From Pseudomonadaceae bacterium (GTDB taxonomy: Bacteria > Pseudomonadota > Gammaproteobacteria > Pseudomonadales > Pseudomonadaceae): 42,213 bases of DNA. The notes beneath the pieces were generated by a model. The model was given only the letters and a program-made list of their open reading frames with translations. It did not search any database and was not told where the DNA came from. Where the stretch lies: assembly GCA_019745275.1 (NCBI GenBank), contig JAIETJ010000027.1, positions 1 to 42,213 on the forward strand, in the 5' to 3' direction. Shown one piece after another: positions 1 to 8,668 of this stretch (position 1 is its first letter; every line of letters starts with the position of its first letter). Made by a program: the position numbers and the translations under genes.

Positions 1-555
1 GTGTTCCGAGGGCTTGAACACTAGGGTATTGCCGGCAGCCAATGCCGGGGCAATCTTCCAGGCGGCCATCATCAGCGGGTAGTTCCAGGGCGCAATGGAG
101 GCCACCACGCCGATCGGGTCGCGGCGCACCATACTGGTGTAACCCGGCAGGTATTCGCCGGCCAGCTGGCCTTGTTGGCAGCGCACTGCGCCGGCAAAGA
201 AACGGAATACATCGACTGTGGCGCTCAGGTCATCTTGGCGCGCCAGATGTAGCGGTTTGCCGCAGTTCAGCGCTTCTAAGCGCGCCAGGGGTTCGGCGCG
301 TTGCTCGATGGCATCGGCGATCGCCAGCAGTACGACCGAGCGTTGTGCTGGGGTGGTGCGCGACCAACTGTTAAATGCGCGGTGGGCGGCCAAGATGGCG
401 GCTTCGACTTGCTCGATTGAAGCTTCACGGATCTGTGTGAGAATTTCGCCGCTGGCCGGATTGATGATGGCTTCGGGCATGCCGGCGCCGGCCAGTAACT
501 CGCCGTCGATGAGCAGTGCGCAAGAGAAGGGCGTGTAGCTCGCAGCGCTAATCAT
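1..555 (-). CDS. patD: Aldehyde dehydrogenase, PatD-like (N-terminal 185 codons; runs off the window)
   Basis: The reverse strand reads open from ATG at 555 to the window edge, so only the N-terminal part is present. It begins MISAASYTPF and has the aldehyde dehydrogenase N-terminal NAD-binding hallmarks: the segment IAPWNYPLMMAAWKIAPALA, then AAGNTLVFKPSE. The stretches NCGKPLH, VDVFRFFAGA and LAGEYLPGYTSM closely resemble E. coli gamma-aminobutyraldehyde dehydrogenase (YdcW/PatD), which oxidises 4-aminobutanal to GABA in putrescine breakdown. The catalytic Cys and Glu lie outside the window, so substrate assignment is inference; another betaine or aminoaldehyde dehydrogenase is possible. 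An ATG at 568 is out of frame and soon stops. The LysR gene upstream on the same strand is a plausible regulator. Confidence 0.8.
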   Translation of the reverse strand, partial: MISAASYTPFSCALLIDGELLAGAGMPEAIINPASGEILTQIREASIEQVEAAILAAHRAFNSWSRTTPAQRSVVLLAIADAIEQRAEPLARLEALNCGKPLHLARQDDLSATVDVFRFFAGAVRCQQGQLAGEYLPGYTSMVRRDPIGVVASIAPWNYPLMMAAWKIAPALAAGNTLVFKPSEH

Positions 556-690
556 CAGCCGTGCTCATTATTATCGGGCGGCTGGCGCTGGACGTGTTGC
601 CTGCGCATCGCTCGCCCTTATTAGGGGTGAGCTGAGACTAGAACGCGCTAATGGTCCCTACAAATACTTAATACTGAAAGCTGCATTCGA

Positions 691-1602
691 TTAAATAGAT
701 AGCTTGCGTCCGGTCGGCTGCTCGCGCGCCACGGTTAGAAACGGTGCGACCAATGCAGGGCGTGCCGCGCCGCGCCGCCAAGCCAAGCCGATGTCGAGGG
801 TTTGGGTCAGATCAACCAGTGCGCGGGCCTCGATAATGTCGCCCTCCAATGACCAGGGTCGGTAGGTCATGTCGGCTTGAATCGACAGGCCTAGGCCGGC
901 GGCGACCAAGCTGCGCACCGCCTCGGTGGAGCCGGTACGCAGGGTGATATTGGCCTGTAGGCCGGCTTGCGCCCAGATCCGCTGGCCATTGCGGTCCATC
1001 TCATCGACATTCAGTTGAATCAGCGGCTGGCTGGCCACGTCCGCTAGGCTGATGCTGTCGTGCTCCAGTAATGGATGCTGGGCCGGCAGCCAGAGACGTT
1101 GTGGTGAGTGGGTGAGGACTTCGGTTTGCAGGGCGTGGCGGTCTTCGAGATTGGATAATATCAGCACCCCGACATCAATCTCGCCGCTGATCAGCAGGTG
1201 CTCGATATACGGGCGCTCGTCTTCAATTACGCGGACTTGCACATTCGGGTAGGCGCGCTGAAAGCGGGTGATTAGATCGGCCAGGTAGTAACCGGCAACT
1301 AGGCTGGTCACGCCTATGGTCAGTTGTCCTGCGACTTGGTCGGTGCTCTGTTGGAGGCTGCGTTTGGCGTTCTCCACCGAGGCCAAAATCAAATGTGCTT
1401 GGCGTAAAAACTGATGGCCTTGGTGGGTCAGGCTCATGCCCTTGGCGTGGCGGTTAAACAGGCTTACGCCGATATCGGCTTCCAGCTGCTGGATCGCCAG
1501 GGTTAGGGTTGATTGCGAGATAAACACGGCTTGCGCAGCGGCGGAGATCGAGCCGGTTTCGGCGACGGCGATAAAGTGGCGAATCTGGCGCAGGGTCATC
1601 AT
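691..1602 (-). CDS. LysR-family transcriptional regulator
   Basis: This is a 303-residue protein of typical LysR length. The N-terminal winged helix-turn-helix spans about residues 3-62: the MTLRQIRHFIAVAETGSISA start, the SQSTLTLAIQQLE recognition helix and LFNRHAKGMSLTHQG. A periplasmic-binding-like effector domain follows from about residue 90. There are two adjacent ATG codons at the start and either could be used. It lies 135 bp upstream of the aldehyde dehydrogenase gene on the same strand, so it may regulate that gene, but it is not divergent from it as many LysR-target pairs are. The effector cannot be read from the sequence. Confidence 0.9.
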   Translation of the reverse strand: MMTLRQIRHFIAVAETGSISAAAQAVFISQSTLTLAIQQLEADIGVSLFNRHAKGMSLTHQGHQFLRQAHLILASVENAKRSLQQSTDQVAGQLTIGVTSLVAGYYLADLITRFQRAYPNVQVRVIEDERPYIEHLLISGEIDVGVLILSNLEDRHALQTEVLTHSPQRLWLPAQHPLLEHDSISLADVASQPLIQLNVDEMDRNGQRIWAQAGLQANITLRTGSTEAVRSLVAAGLGLSIQADMTYRPWSLEGDIIEARALVDLTQTLDIGLAWRRGAARPALVAPFLTVAREQPTGRKLSI

Positions 1603-1737
1603 GGCGGGTTACCGGTTACGCAGCCGAGTTTGTCGCGGCTTTATCGATAACGTTAAGTGTATATCGTGTTTTTAGATGGCTGGAGCAAAATGACCGCTTT
1701 AACCTGAACGGTGTTGCGGCTCTTAGTAGTTGTGGTC

Positions 1738-2406
1738 TTAGAGCAGGTTGGCGCTGCGCTGCATGCGGGTATTCAGTGCGACCCAGCGGCTTAGCAGGCT
1801 CACTGGTTGGGCGATTTTTTTGCTTGGAGTGCGGGGTAAGTAAATCCCGTCGGCGTTGAAGGCGTAAATCGCCAGCAGGTCTTGGCGTTGGCTGAGTGGC
1901 AAAATACGACCATTCAGGTTGTCGAGTATCAATGGTTGCGACTGCGGGCTTGGGTAGTAGGCCAGCACCATGTGGGCGGCTTTGCTGTTTAGGTCTTTTA
2001 CATGCGTCAGTCGCAATTGTGTGCTGGGAATGCCCATTTTGATCAGGCTGAAATATTTAGCGATGGCAAAGTCTTCGCAGTCACCTTGGCCGCGTTTAAC
2101 GGTTTCTAGTGGGGTGGCCCAGTACTCTTGTTGCCCCCAGGTTTGCTGGTCGCTGACATAGATAATCGAGTTATTGATCAATTGATTTACTGCACGCAAT
2201 TTGCCAGCGGCGTCCAGGGTCGGGGCCGTGCTTAGCAGTTGTTGCCATGTGGTTAGCCGTGTTTGCGCAGAGGTGTCGGCTAATTGGCTGGCGCTTAGCA
2301 AGTCTGCATCAGCCAACGCAGGCGCGCTGAACAAGCAAAATATGCAGGCAAAGAAGCTACAACGCAGCGCGCAAGCGCTGCGTGAGAGGGCGGTTAGACG
2401 GGGCAT
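1738..2406 (-). CDS. lapG: LapG-type periplasmic cysteine protease (transglutaminase-like)
   Basis: A 222-residue protein with a signal peptide at about 1-32 (hydrophobic core, likely cut after PALA), followed by the bacterial transglutaminase-like cysteine proteinase fold. The expected triad is visible: Cys110 in GDCEDFAIAKY, His145 in AAHMVL and Asp162 in LILDNLNG. In Pseudomonas biofilm biology LapG clips the N-terminus of large LapA-type adhesins and is held inactive by the c-di-GMP receptor LapD. Here no lapD or adhesin gene is next to it: a LysR gene lies downstream and prfB diverges upstream. Family assignment is strong; the adhesin substrate is inferred. Confidence 0.87.
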   Translation of the reverse strand: MPRLTALSRSACALRCSFFACIFCLFSAPALADADLLSASQLADTSAQTRLTTWQQLLSTAPTLDAAGKLRAVNQLINNSIIYVSDQQTWGQQEYWATPLETVKRGQGDCEDFAIAKYFSLIKMGIPSTQLRLTHVKDLNSKAAHMVLAYYPSPQSQPLILDNLNGRILPLSQRQDLLAIYAFNADGIYLPRTPSKKIAQPVSLLSRWVALNTRMQRSANLL

Positions 2407-2585
2407 GATCAGTACTGCTGGCGAGTTTTTGTGGCGTTACTCTACCTGCGTCAAAGAATGAACGCTAAAAAAACGGCGTGACTTTGATCATAATTTGAAC
2501 AAGTTAATCGATGTATCCTTGGCGAGTGTTGCTGCATTGCTTGCTCTGAGCGTGCATCCGTCGTGTCAGTGTGAGGCGACTCGGG

Positions 2586-2591
2586 TATACT
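2586..2591 (+). promoter_or_regulatory. Possible prfB promoter -10 element
   Basis: A TATACT hexamer lies 41 bp before the prfB start. I see no convincing -35 hexamer at the right distance, so this is a weak call based on the -10 alone. Confidence 0.35.
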
Positions 2592-2632
2592 CGCGGGCTT
2601 TCAGAAAGTTTCGTTTGCGAGTGCAGAACACC

Positions 2633-3728
2633 ATGGAAATTAACCCGATTTTGAATAGCATCAAGGACCTGTCCGAGCGTTCCCTGACTATTCGGGGGTA
2701 TCTTTGACTACGATCACAAGCATGATCGGCTAGTTGAAGTTAACCGCGAGCTCGAAGACCCCAATGTTTGGAATAACGCCGAGTACGCGCAAAATCTAGG
2801 TCGCGAGCGCGCTTTGCTGGCGCAAATCGTCGAGACCCTCGATGAGATGTCGACCGGCCTAAGCGATGCCCGCGACCTGCTCGAGATGGCTGCCGAAGAA
2901 GAAGACCAAGCGGCCGTCGATGATGTGGCTGCCGAAATCGAGCGTCTGCGCGAAGCGCTGGAAAAGCTCGAATTCCGCCGCATGTTCAGTAACGAGATGG
3001 ACCCCAATAACGCCTATCTGGATATCCAAGCCGGTTCCGGCGGCACCGAGGCCCAAGATTGGGCCAACATGCTGCTGCGCATGTACCTGCGTTGGGCCGA
3101 TAAGCGTGGCTTTGAAGCGACCATCATGGAGCTGTCGGCCGGTGAAGTGGCGGGGATCAAGGGCGCGACCGTGCATATCAAAGGTGAATACGCCTTTGGC
3201 TGGTTGCGCACCGAGATTGGCGTGCACCGCTTGGTGCGCAAGAGCCCGTTCGACTCAGGCAACCGTCGGCATACCTCCTTCACTGCGGTGTTCGTCTCGC
3301 CAGAAATCGATGACAACATCGAAATCGACATCAATCCCTCGGATTTACGCATCGACACCTACCGCTCCTCGGGTGCCGGTGGTCAGCACGTAAACACCAC
3401 CGATTCGGCGGTGCGGATTACTCACGTGCCGAGCAATACCGTGGTTTGCTGTCAGAACGAGCGCTCTCAGCACGCCAACAAAGACACCGCCATGAAGATG
3501 CTGCGGGCGCGCTTGTACGAGCAGGAAGTACAAAAACGTAACGCCGCCTCACAGGCGCTGGAAGACACCAAGTCGGACATCGGCTGGGGCCATCAGATTC
3601 GCTCCTACGTGCTCGATCAGTCGCGGATCAAAGACCTGCGCACCAGCGTCGAGCGCAGCGATTGCGTCAACGTGCTCGACGGTGATCTCGACGAGTACCT
3701 GATAGCCAGCCTCAAGCAAGGTCTGTAA
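2633..3728 (+). CDS. prfB: Peptide chain release factor 2 (RF2), made by programmed +1 frameshift
   Basis: RF2 recognises UAA and UGA stop codons in the ribosomal A site and triggers peptide release. The gene is two joined segments: 24 codons from ATG 2633 to CTT at 2702-2704, an in-frame TGA at 2705-2707, then resumption one base later at GAC 2706 through to TAA at 3728. The joined product is 364 residues, the normal RF2 length. The stop-recognition tripeptide SPF is at residues 204-206 (RKSPFDSG), and the peptidyl-tRNA hydrolysis motif GGQ is at 249-251 ([10 protein letters not shown]). lysS follows after 86 bp on the same strand, the common prfB-lysS operon. The internal TGA is autoregulatory and not a sign of a pseudogene. 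Confidence 0.97.
2693..2708 (+). promoter_or_regulatory. prfB programmed +1 frameshift site
   Basis: The codons CGG GGG TAT CTT TGA C reproduce the classic RF2 recoding site: a Shine-Dalgarno-like G-rich stretch a few bases before the slippery CTT, then the poor-context stop TGA-C. When RF2 is scarce the ribosome slips +1 on CTT and makes full-length RF2; when it is plentiful it stops after 24 residues. Sequence and mechanism match the known E. coli element. Confidence 0.96.
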
Positions 3729-3814
3729 TTGTTCTGTCGCGCACCTTCTATAGGGGGCGCGGCATTGAAACGCTGCAGGCATGAACCAATGAATAGCGTG
3801 ACGGAAAAGACCCC

Positions 3815-5329
3815 ATGAGCGACCAGCCACTTGACCCGCAACTCGATGCGCACGAACTGCAACACGAAGAAAACAAGCTAATTGCCCTGCGCAAAGAAAA
3901 GCTTGCGGCCATTCGTGAGCAGGGCAACGCCTTCCCGAATGATTTTCGGCGTGACAGCTACTGTGCGGACCTGCAGAAGCAGTATGTCGACAGTACTAAG
4001 GAAGAGCTGGCTGAGGCGGCTATCCCGGTCAAGGTAGCGGGTCGGCTGATGCTCAATCGTGGCTCCTTTATGGTGCTGCAAGACATGTCCGGGCGCATTC
4101 AGGTGTACGTCAACCGCAAGACCCTGTCGGCGGAAACGCTGGAAGCGGTCAAGCACTGGGACTTGGGCGATATCATCGCCGCCGAAGGCACCTTGGCCCG
4201 TTCCGGTAAGGGCGATCTGTATGTGGAAATGACCAGCGTGCGCTTGCTGACCAAGTCGCTGCGCCCGTTGCCCGACAAACACCATGGCCTGACCGATACC
4301 GAAACCCGCTATCGCCAGCGCTACGTTGACCTGATCGTTAACGAAGAGGTGCGCCAAACTTTCCGTGTGCGCTCACAAGTGATCGCGCATATTCGCCAGT
4401 TTTTGATGCAGCGCGATTTCCTCGAAGTGGAAACGCCGATGTTGCAAGCGATTCCCGGCGGCGCGGCGGCTACCCCGTTTGAGACCCATCACAATGCCTT
4501 GGATATGGACATGTACCTGCGCATCGCGCCGGAGCTGTACCTCAAGCGCTTAGTGGTTGGCGGCTTTGAGCGGGTGTTCGAGATCAACCGCAACTTCCGT
4601 AACGAAGGTGTGTCGACTCGGCATAACCCAGAATTCACCATGTTGGAGTTCTATCAGGCCTACGCCGATTACGAAGACAACATGGACCTGACCGAGGAGC
4701 TGTTCCGCGAGCTGGCGCAGTTGGTGCTTGGCAGCACCGACGTGCCCTACGGCGACAAGGTGTTTCACTTCGGTGAGCCGTTTGTGCGTCTGTCGGTATT
4801 CGACTCGATCCTCAAGTACAACCCTGAGCTGACCGCTGCCGACCTGCAAGACATCGACAAGGCTCGCGCGATTGCCAAAAAAGCCGGTGCTAAGGTGATT
4901 GGTTTTGAAGGCTTGGGCAAATTGCAGGTGATGATTTTCGAAGAGCTGGTCGAGCATAAGCTGGAGCAGCCGCACTTCATTACCCAGTACCCGTTTGAAG
5001 TTTCGCCGCTGGCCCGCCGCAATGATAACGATCCAAGCGTTACCGATCGTTTTGAGCTGTTTATCGGCGGTCGCGAAATCGCTAACGCCTACTCCGAGCT
5101 GAATGACGCCGAAGACCAGGCCGAGCGCTTCCATGCCCAGGTGGCCGACAAGGACGCCGGTGATGACGAGGCTATGCACTTCGATGCCGATTTCGTTCGC
5201 GCGCTGGAATACGGCATGCCACCAACCGCCGGTGAAGGCATCGGCATCGATCGCTTGGTCATGCTGCTGACCAATGCACCGTCGATTCGCGACGTGATTT
5301 TGTTCCCGCATATGCGTCACGAAGCGTAA
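3815..5329 (+). CDS. lysS: Lysyl-tRNA synthetase, class II
   Basis: A 504-residue class II LysRS, which charges tRNA-Lys with lysine using ATP. Seen in sequence: an OB-fold anticodon-binding domain in the first third ([20 protein letters not shown]), motif 1 around [18 protein letters not shown], motif 2 [20 protein letters not shown] and motif 3 [20 protein letters not shown], then the family C-terminal VILFPHMR. Length matches E. coli LysS. ATG 3815 has a purine-rich stretch (GGAAAAG) upstream. It is the second gene after prfB and is followed by an intrinsic terminator. Confidence 0.97.
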   Translation: MSDQPLDPQLDAHELQHEENKLIALRKEKLAAIREQGNAFPNDFRRDSYCADLQKQYVDSTKEELAEAAIPVKVAGRLMLNRGSFMVLQDMSGRIQVYVNRKTLSAETLEAVKHWDLGDIIAAEGTLARSGKGDLYVEMTSVRLLTKSLRPLPDKHHGLTDTETRYRQRYVDLIVNEEVRQTFRVRSQVIAHIRQFLMQRDFLEVETPMLQAIPGGAAATPFETHHNALDMDMYLRIAPELYLKRLVVGGFERVFEINRNFRNEGVSTRHNPEFTMLEFYQAYADYEDNMDLTEELFRELAQLVLGSTDVPYGDKVFHFGEPFVRLSVFDSILKYNPELTAADLQDIDKARAIAKKAGAKVIGFEGLGKLQVMIFEELVEHKLEQPHFITQYPFEVSPLARRNDNDPSVTDRFELFIGGREIANAYSELNDAEDQAERFHAQVADKDAGDDEAMHFDADFVRALEYGMPPTAGEGIGIDRLVMLLTNAPSIRDVILFPHMRHEA

Positions 5330-5334
5330 TAATC

Positions 5335-5358
5335 AGCCGCCTCCGGGCGGCTTTTTCT
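5335..5358 (+). terminator. Intrinsic terminator after lysS
   Basis: A 7-bp stem AGCCGCC/GGCGGCT with a 4-nt loop is followed at once by TTTTTCTT, starting 6 bases after the lysS stop. It closes the prfB-lysS unit. Confidence 0.85.
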
Positions 5359-5449
5359 TGTGGCAACAATACCTCGTGCGCGGCTATTGTTTGGCCTGTG
5401 GCGGGGCATCCGCTGCAATGGATTATCTGCACTTAAAGGAATAAGCGTT

Positions 5450-6163
5450 TTGAGCCAAGACATCGACCAGCGCAAAGCCTCGCAAGTGGCCACTGGCGTC
5501 GCCGAGAGCGTGCAGTACCAAGGTCGCAAGACCTTGCGTGAGGGCAGTGAACAGCGCCGTCAGGCGATTCTTGACGCGGCGCTGCGCATTATTGTGCGTG
5601 ACGGTGTGCGTGCGGTGCGCCATCGCGCGGTGGCGACGGAAGCGGCGGTACCGTTATCCGCCACCACCTATTACTTCAAAGACCTCAACGACCTGATCAC
5701 CGACACCTTTGCCTTGTTTGTCGAGCGTAGCGCCGCGCATATGTCGGCGTTTTGGGCAGGGGTTGAGGCGCAGTTTCAGCAGTTGCTGGCTGGTCTAACC
5801 GATGATGATGAGTCGCGCCGGCAAATGATTGAGCAGTGCGTTGAAGTGGCGATTGCTTATGTGCGCACTCAACTGAGCGATAACCGTGACAACCTGCGCG
5901 CTGAACAGGCCTTTCGCTTGGAGGCGTTGCTCAATCCGGGCTTAGTCGCGCTGGCCGTGGCGCAACGTAAAATTCTCCTGCAGGGCGTTACCCGGTTCTT
6001 TCGTGTGCTCGGTTCAGCGCAGCCCGATGAGGACGCGCAAATGTTCACCGGGATTATTCTGCAGTTGGAGTATCAAGGCCTGCTCAATGGTTTGGATAAT
6101 CTCAATGTGGATGAAATGCGCGCACTGTTGCGGCGTTATCTGCGTTTGGTCATGGGTTTGTAA
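5450..6163 (+). CDS. TetR-family transcriptional regulator
   Basis: I place the start at TTG 5450 because AAGGA at 5436-5440 sits 9 bases upstream; the frame extends back to an ATG at 5360, but that lies just after the lysS terminator and has no good ribosome site. The product is then 237 residues. The TetR DNA-binding domain is at about residues 34-82 (RRQAILDAALRIIVRDG, then RHRAVATEAAVPLSATTYYF). The C-terminal ligand domain is not diagnostic. From memory, P. aeruginosa carries a TetR gene at the same place downstream of lysS, so this is a conserved neighbourhood. Ligand and targets are unknown. Confidence 0.87.
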   Translation: MSQDIDQRKASQVATGVAESVQYQGRKTLREGSEQRRQAILDAALRIIVRDGVRAVRHRAVATEAAVPLSATTYYFKDLNDLITDTFALFVERSAAHMSAFWAGVEAQFQQLLAGLTDDDESRRQMIEQCVEVAIAYVRTQLSDNRDNLRAEQAFRLEALLNPGLVALAVAQRKILLQGVTRFFRVLGSAQPDEDAQMFTGIILQLEYQGLLNGLDNLNVDEMRALLRRYLRLVMGL

Positions 6164-6219
6164 TCTAGCTAGGCTGTAATGGGCGGTTGAGTCTAATTGG
6201 CGTTTCTGTGGAGAGCTAA

Positions 6220-6768
6220 ATGAAAGCCTTGTCGGTGTTGCTGTTGGCGTGTGCGTGCTTGCTGTTGAGTGGTTGCTTGGTGTTGTTTAAAGCTCCGATT
6301 ACGACGCCAGTAGCGGCGCCAACCCAGTTGTTGGGCAGTTGGCAGCGCGATAACGAATGGGGCGAGCAGTTGCGCCTAGACATTAGCGTAACTGCTGACA
6401 ACCGCTACACGGCGAAGATTCGCGTACTGGGTCAGGACGCCAAGCCTGAGGTGTATCCCTTTGTCGTGACCCGCGGTGGCGAGCGTTGGTACGCGTCGTT
6501 GAGTTTGCCCAAGCGCTTTGGCGATAACTATGCGATTGCCGGTTTTGAACTGACTAAACGCAATGAATTAGTGCTCTACAGCCTCGACCCCGAACGCTTT
6601 ATCCAAGAGCTGAAAGCCGGCACGCTGCAAGGTCAGCTGGTTCAAACCCAGGGCAGCGACAGTGCCTTAATCAGCAGCCCGCTGGCGCAAGTGTTGGCTT
6701 ATTTGAATGAACCAGCCAACGCCGACGTATTTGTTGAGATGGCGCGCTATCAGCGCATCGAGCAGTGA
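6220..6768 (+). CDS. Conserved lipoprotein of unknown function
   Basis: A 182-residue protein with a lipoprotein signal peptide: a hydrophobic stretch at residues 3-15 and lipobox LLSGC with the acylated Cys at 19. The ribosome site GGAGAG is about 5 bases before ATG. The mature part (LGSWQRDNEWGEQLRLDISV, KIRVLGQDAKPEVYPF) looks like a small beta-rich domain, but I do not recognise a family. It ends 7 bases before the DUF1704 gene, so the two are probably cotranscribed. No charged residue directly follows the Cys (CLVL), consistent with outer-membrane sorting. Confidence 0.8.
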   Translation: MKALSVLLLACACLLLSGCLVLFKAPITTPVAAPTQLLGSWQRDNEWGEQLRLDISVTADNRYTAKIRVLGQDAKPEVYPFVVTRGGERWYASLSLPKRFGDNYAIAGFELTKRNELVLYSLDPERFIQELKAGTLQGQLVQTQGSDSALISSPLAQVLAYLNEPANADVFVEMARYQRIEQ

Positions 6769-6775
6769 GGTTTAA

Positions 6776-8071
6776 ATGACTAAGCGCAAACTGCCTGACG
6801 ATTATCAAAAAACCATTCGCAGCCTGTCTGATCGGATCGTCGAGGCGCAAGCGCCGATCCGAGTACTGGATGCGATTAAATGGGATGACGGTGTGCGTAC
6901 GGCCTTTCTTAAAGGCAAGGGTAAGCACATGCCGGCGGTGGACTTGGCCTATTACCAAGCTCGACCGTTGTCGTTTGACTCGGATGCGAAAAAGCTCGAA
7001 TTTCAAAATATTGAGCGCGATATCACCCGTCATCTGGGCCAGTTCAATCCGGTCGGGCAGATCATGCGGCGCATGTGCAAAGAGTACCGGATGGTGGTGC
7101 GCATGCTTGAAGCGCGTGGCACCGCCGACTTCGGCTTGATCTCGCAAGAGCTGTACGGTGCGGCCTCGGATGCTTTTCATGCTGGCGATCCGACTTTGGC
7201 GGATCTGGGCTTGATGCTCTCGGACTACCTGAACAATATTGCCGGGCGCGGCGATCTCAAGGATGAGCCGAAAACCCTGACTGCCGAACAAGCCGTGGCC
7301 ATGCTGCAGCAGCGCTTAAGCGGCGTGTTTGGCGATGGTGACGACACCGTTCGGGTGTTCGTTTCCGATGGCATCGTTGCGGATGCGGCGGCCGGCGCCG
7401 ATTACATCAAGGTGCGCGCCGATGCCATGTTCAACGAGCGCGACGTGCGTGCGCTGGAAGTACACGAAGGGTTGGTGCATGTCGGCACCACCTTAAACGG
7501 TCTGAATCAGCCATTTTGCACCTTTCTGGCCAAGGGCCCGCCATCGTCCACGGTGACCCAAGAAGGTCTGGCGATTTTGATGGAGGTGATTGCCTTTGCC
7601 TCCTATCCAACCCGCTTGCGCAAGCTGACTAACCGTACTCGCGCCATCCATATGGCCGAGGAGGGTGCGGACTTCTTGCAGATTTTTGAGTTTTACCGCG
7701 AGCAAGGTTTCAGTATGGAAGACAGCTATGGCAATAGCAGTCGGGTGTTCCGTGGCTCGACCCCACAAGGCCTGCCGTTTACCAAGGATTTGTCGTATTT
7801 GAAGGGCTTTATCCTGATCTACAACTACATCCAGTTGGCCGTGCGCAAAGGCAAGTTAGAGCAAATCCCGCTGCTGTTTTGTGGCAAGACCACGCTGGAA
7901 GATATGCGCACCTTGCGTCAGTTGGTCGACGAAGGCTTGGTCGCACCACCTAAGTATCTGCCCCAGCAGTTTCGCGATTTGAATGCGCTGTCGGCGTGGA
8001 TGTGTTTCTCCAACTTCCTCAATCACCTGAGTCTCGACCGCATAGAAGCCGACTACGCCAATATCCTCTAG
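6776..8071 (+). CDS. DUF1704 / QEGLA-motif protein, putative zinc metallopeptidase
   Basis: A 431-residue protein of the DUF1704 family, often annotated as a flavohemoglobin expression-modulating QEGLA-motif protein. The signature is visible: HEGLVH at residues 230-235 (an HExxxH pattern) and TQEGLA with Glu263, the third likely zinc ligand. The eukaryotic relatives (KIAA0895L/MATCAP) use the same HExxxH...E arrangement as tyrosine carboxypeptidases, so peptidase activity is a reasonable inference, but the bacterial substrate is unknown. I see no signal peptide or membrane segment, so it is probably cytoplasmic. ATG 6776 has GAGG five bases upstream. It sits directly after the lipoprotein gene. 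Confidence 0.87.
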   Translation: MTKRKLPDDYQKTIRSLSDRIVEAQAPIRVLDAIKWDDGVRTAFLKGKGKHMPAVDLAYYQARPLSFDSDAKKLEFQNIERDITRHLGQFNPVGQIMRRMCKEYRMVVRMLEARGTADFGLISQELYGAASDAFHAGDPTLADLGLMLSDYLNNIAGRGDLKDEPKTLTAEQAVAMLQQRLSGVFGDGDDTVRVFVSDGIVADAAAGADYIKVRADAMFNERDVRALEVHEGLVHVGTTLNGLNQPFCTFLAKGPPSSTVTQEGLAILMEVIAFASYPTRLRKLTNRTRAIHMAEEGADFLQIFEFYREQGFSMEDSYGNSSRVFRGSTPQGLPFTKDLSYLKGFILIYNYIQLAVRKGKLEQIPLLFCGKTTLEDMRTLRQLVDEGLVAPPKYLPQQFRDLNALSAWMCFSNFLNHLSLDRIEADYANIL

Positions 8072-8099
8072 GGGCTACTGCGCTCGGTCATACGGCGTT

Positions 8100-8159
8100 G
8101 CAAGCGGTCTGAAAAATGCTCATTTACGGGCGTAAACTGCGCTTTTTCAGAGCACTTGC
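8100..8159. repeat. 60-nt symmetric imperfect palindrome
   Basis: Three stem segments share one exact centre: GCAAG 8100-8104 with CTTGC 8155-8159, CTGAAAAA 8109-8116 with TTTTTCAG 8143-8150, and TTTAC 8123-8127 with GTAAA 8132-8136 around a GGGC loop. It lies in the 201-bp gap between the DUF1704 gene and the GFA gene. The gap-free symmetry argues for a selected structure. It could be a terminator-like or dispersed repetitive element; there is no strong T-run directly after it. Confidence 0.6.
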
Positions 8160-8272
8160 GCCTTGTCTGACCTTCGCTCGTGACGCTCCTAGCATTGGGG
8201 CTGTATATGTTTTTATCGGATGGCCGTAACGCGGGCTATCACAGGTTTTGATTTATTTAAGGAGTGACACCC

Positions 8273-8668
8273 ATGCACCACGGCAGCTGTCTTTGTCAGG
8301 GCGTGACCTTCATCGTGAGCGGTGCCTTGCCGCCGATTCAGGTCTGTTATTGCAGCCAATGCCGGCGCGCCCAGGGCGGGCCGGTGGCAACCAATATACC
8401 GGTGCAGGAAGCGCAGGTGACATGGTTGACGGGTCAGGAGCTGATGCAGCAGTTTGAGTCATCGCCGGGCAAGCAGCGGTGTTTCTGTAAGGTCTGCGGC
8501 TCACCATTGTTTAGCCAGCGCAACTCGTTGCCGGGAGTATTGCGTCTGCGCGCCGGCTTGCTGGCCGAGCCGGTAAAGGCTGCGGTGGCTGGGCATTTTT
8601 ATCATGAGTCCAAGGCTGGCTGGTGGCCGGGATCAGACGATGCGCCTAAGTACCCAGAGGGCCCATGA
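8273..8668 (+). CDS. GFA/CENP-V domain protein
   Basis: A 131-residue zinc-binding protein of the glutathione-dependent formaldehyde-activating (GFA)/CENP-V superfamily. The cysteine pattern is clear: Cys6 and Cys8 (GSCLCQG), CxCxxC at 25-30 (CYCSQCRRAQG), then CFCKVCGSPLFS. The frame is open back to GTG 8264, but AAGGAG at 8259-8264 lies 8 bases before ATG 8273, which fixes the start there. The family name overstates the biochemistry: most members are not shown to act on formaldehyde. Its stop overlaps the start of the next gene (ATGA), so translation of the two is likely coupled. Confidence 0.87.
   Translation: MHHGSCLCQGVTFIVSGALPPIQVCYCSQCRRAQGGPVATNIPVQEAQVTWLTGQELMQQFESSPGKQRCFCKVCGSPLFSQRNSLPGVLRLRAGLLAEPVKAAVAGHFYHESKAGWWPGSDDAPKYPEGP

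Noticed and set aside
2633..2707. prfB read as a 24-codon gene followed by a separate release-factor gene
   Set aside because: The TGA sits in the classic RF2 frameshift site and the joined protein has the right length and motifs.
4550..5320. 256-codon minus-strand frame inside lysS
   Set aside because: It is antisense to conserved class II synthetase motifs and is explained by the codon bias of lysS.
5360..5449. Longer TetR N-terminus from ATG 5360
   Set aside because: It starts next to the lysS terminator without a ribosome site, whereas TTG 5450 has AAGGA at good spacing.
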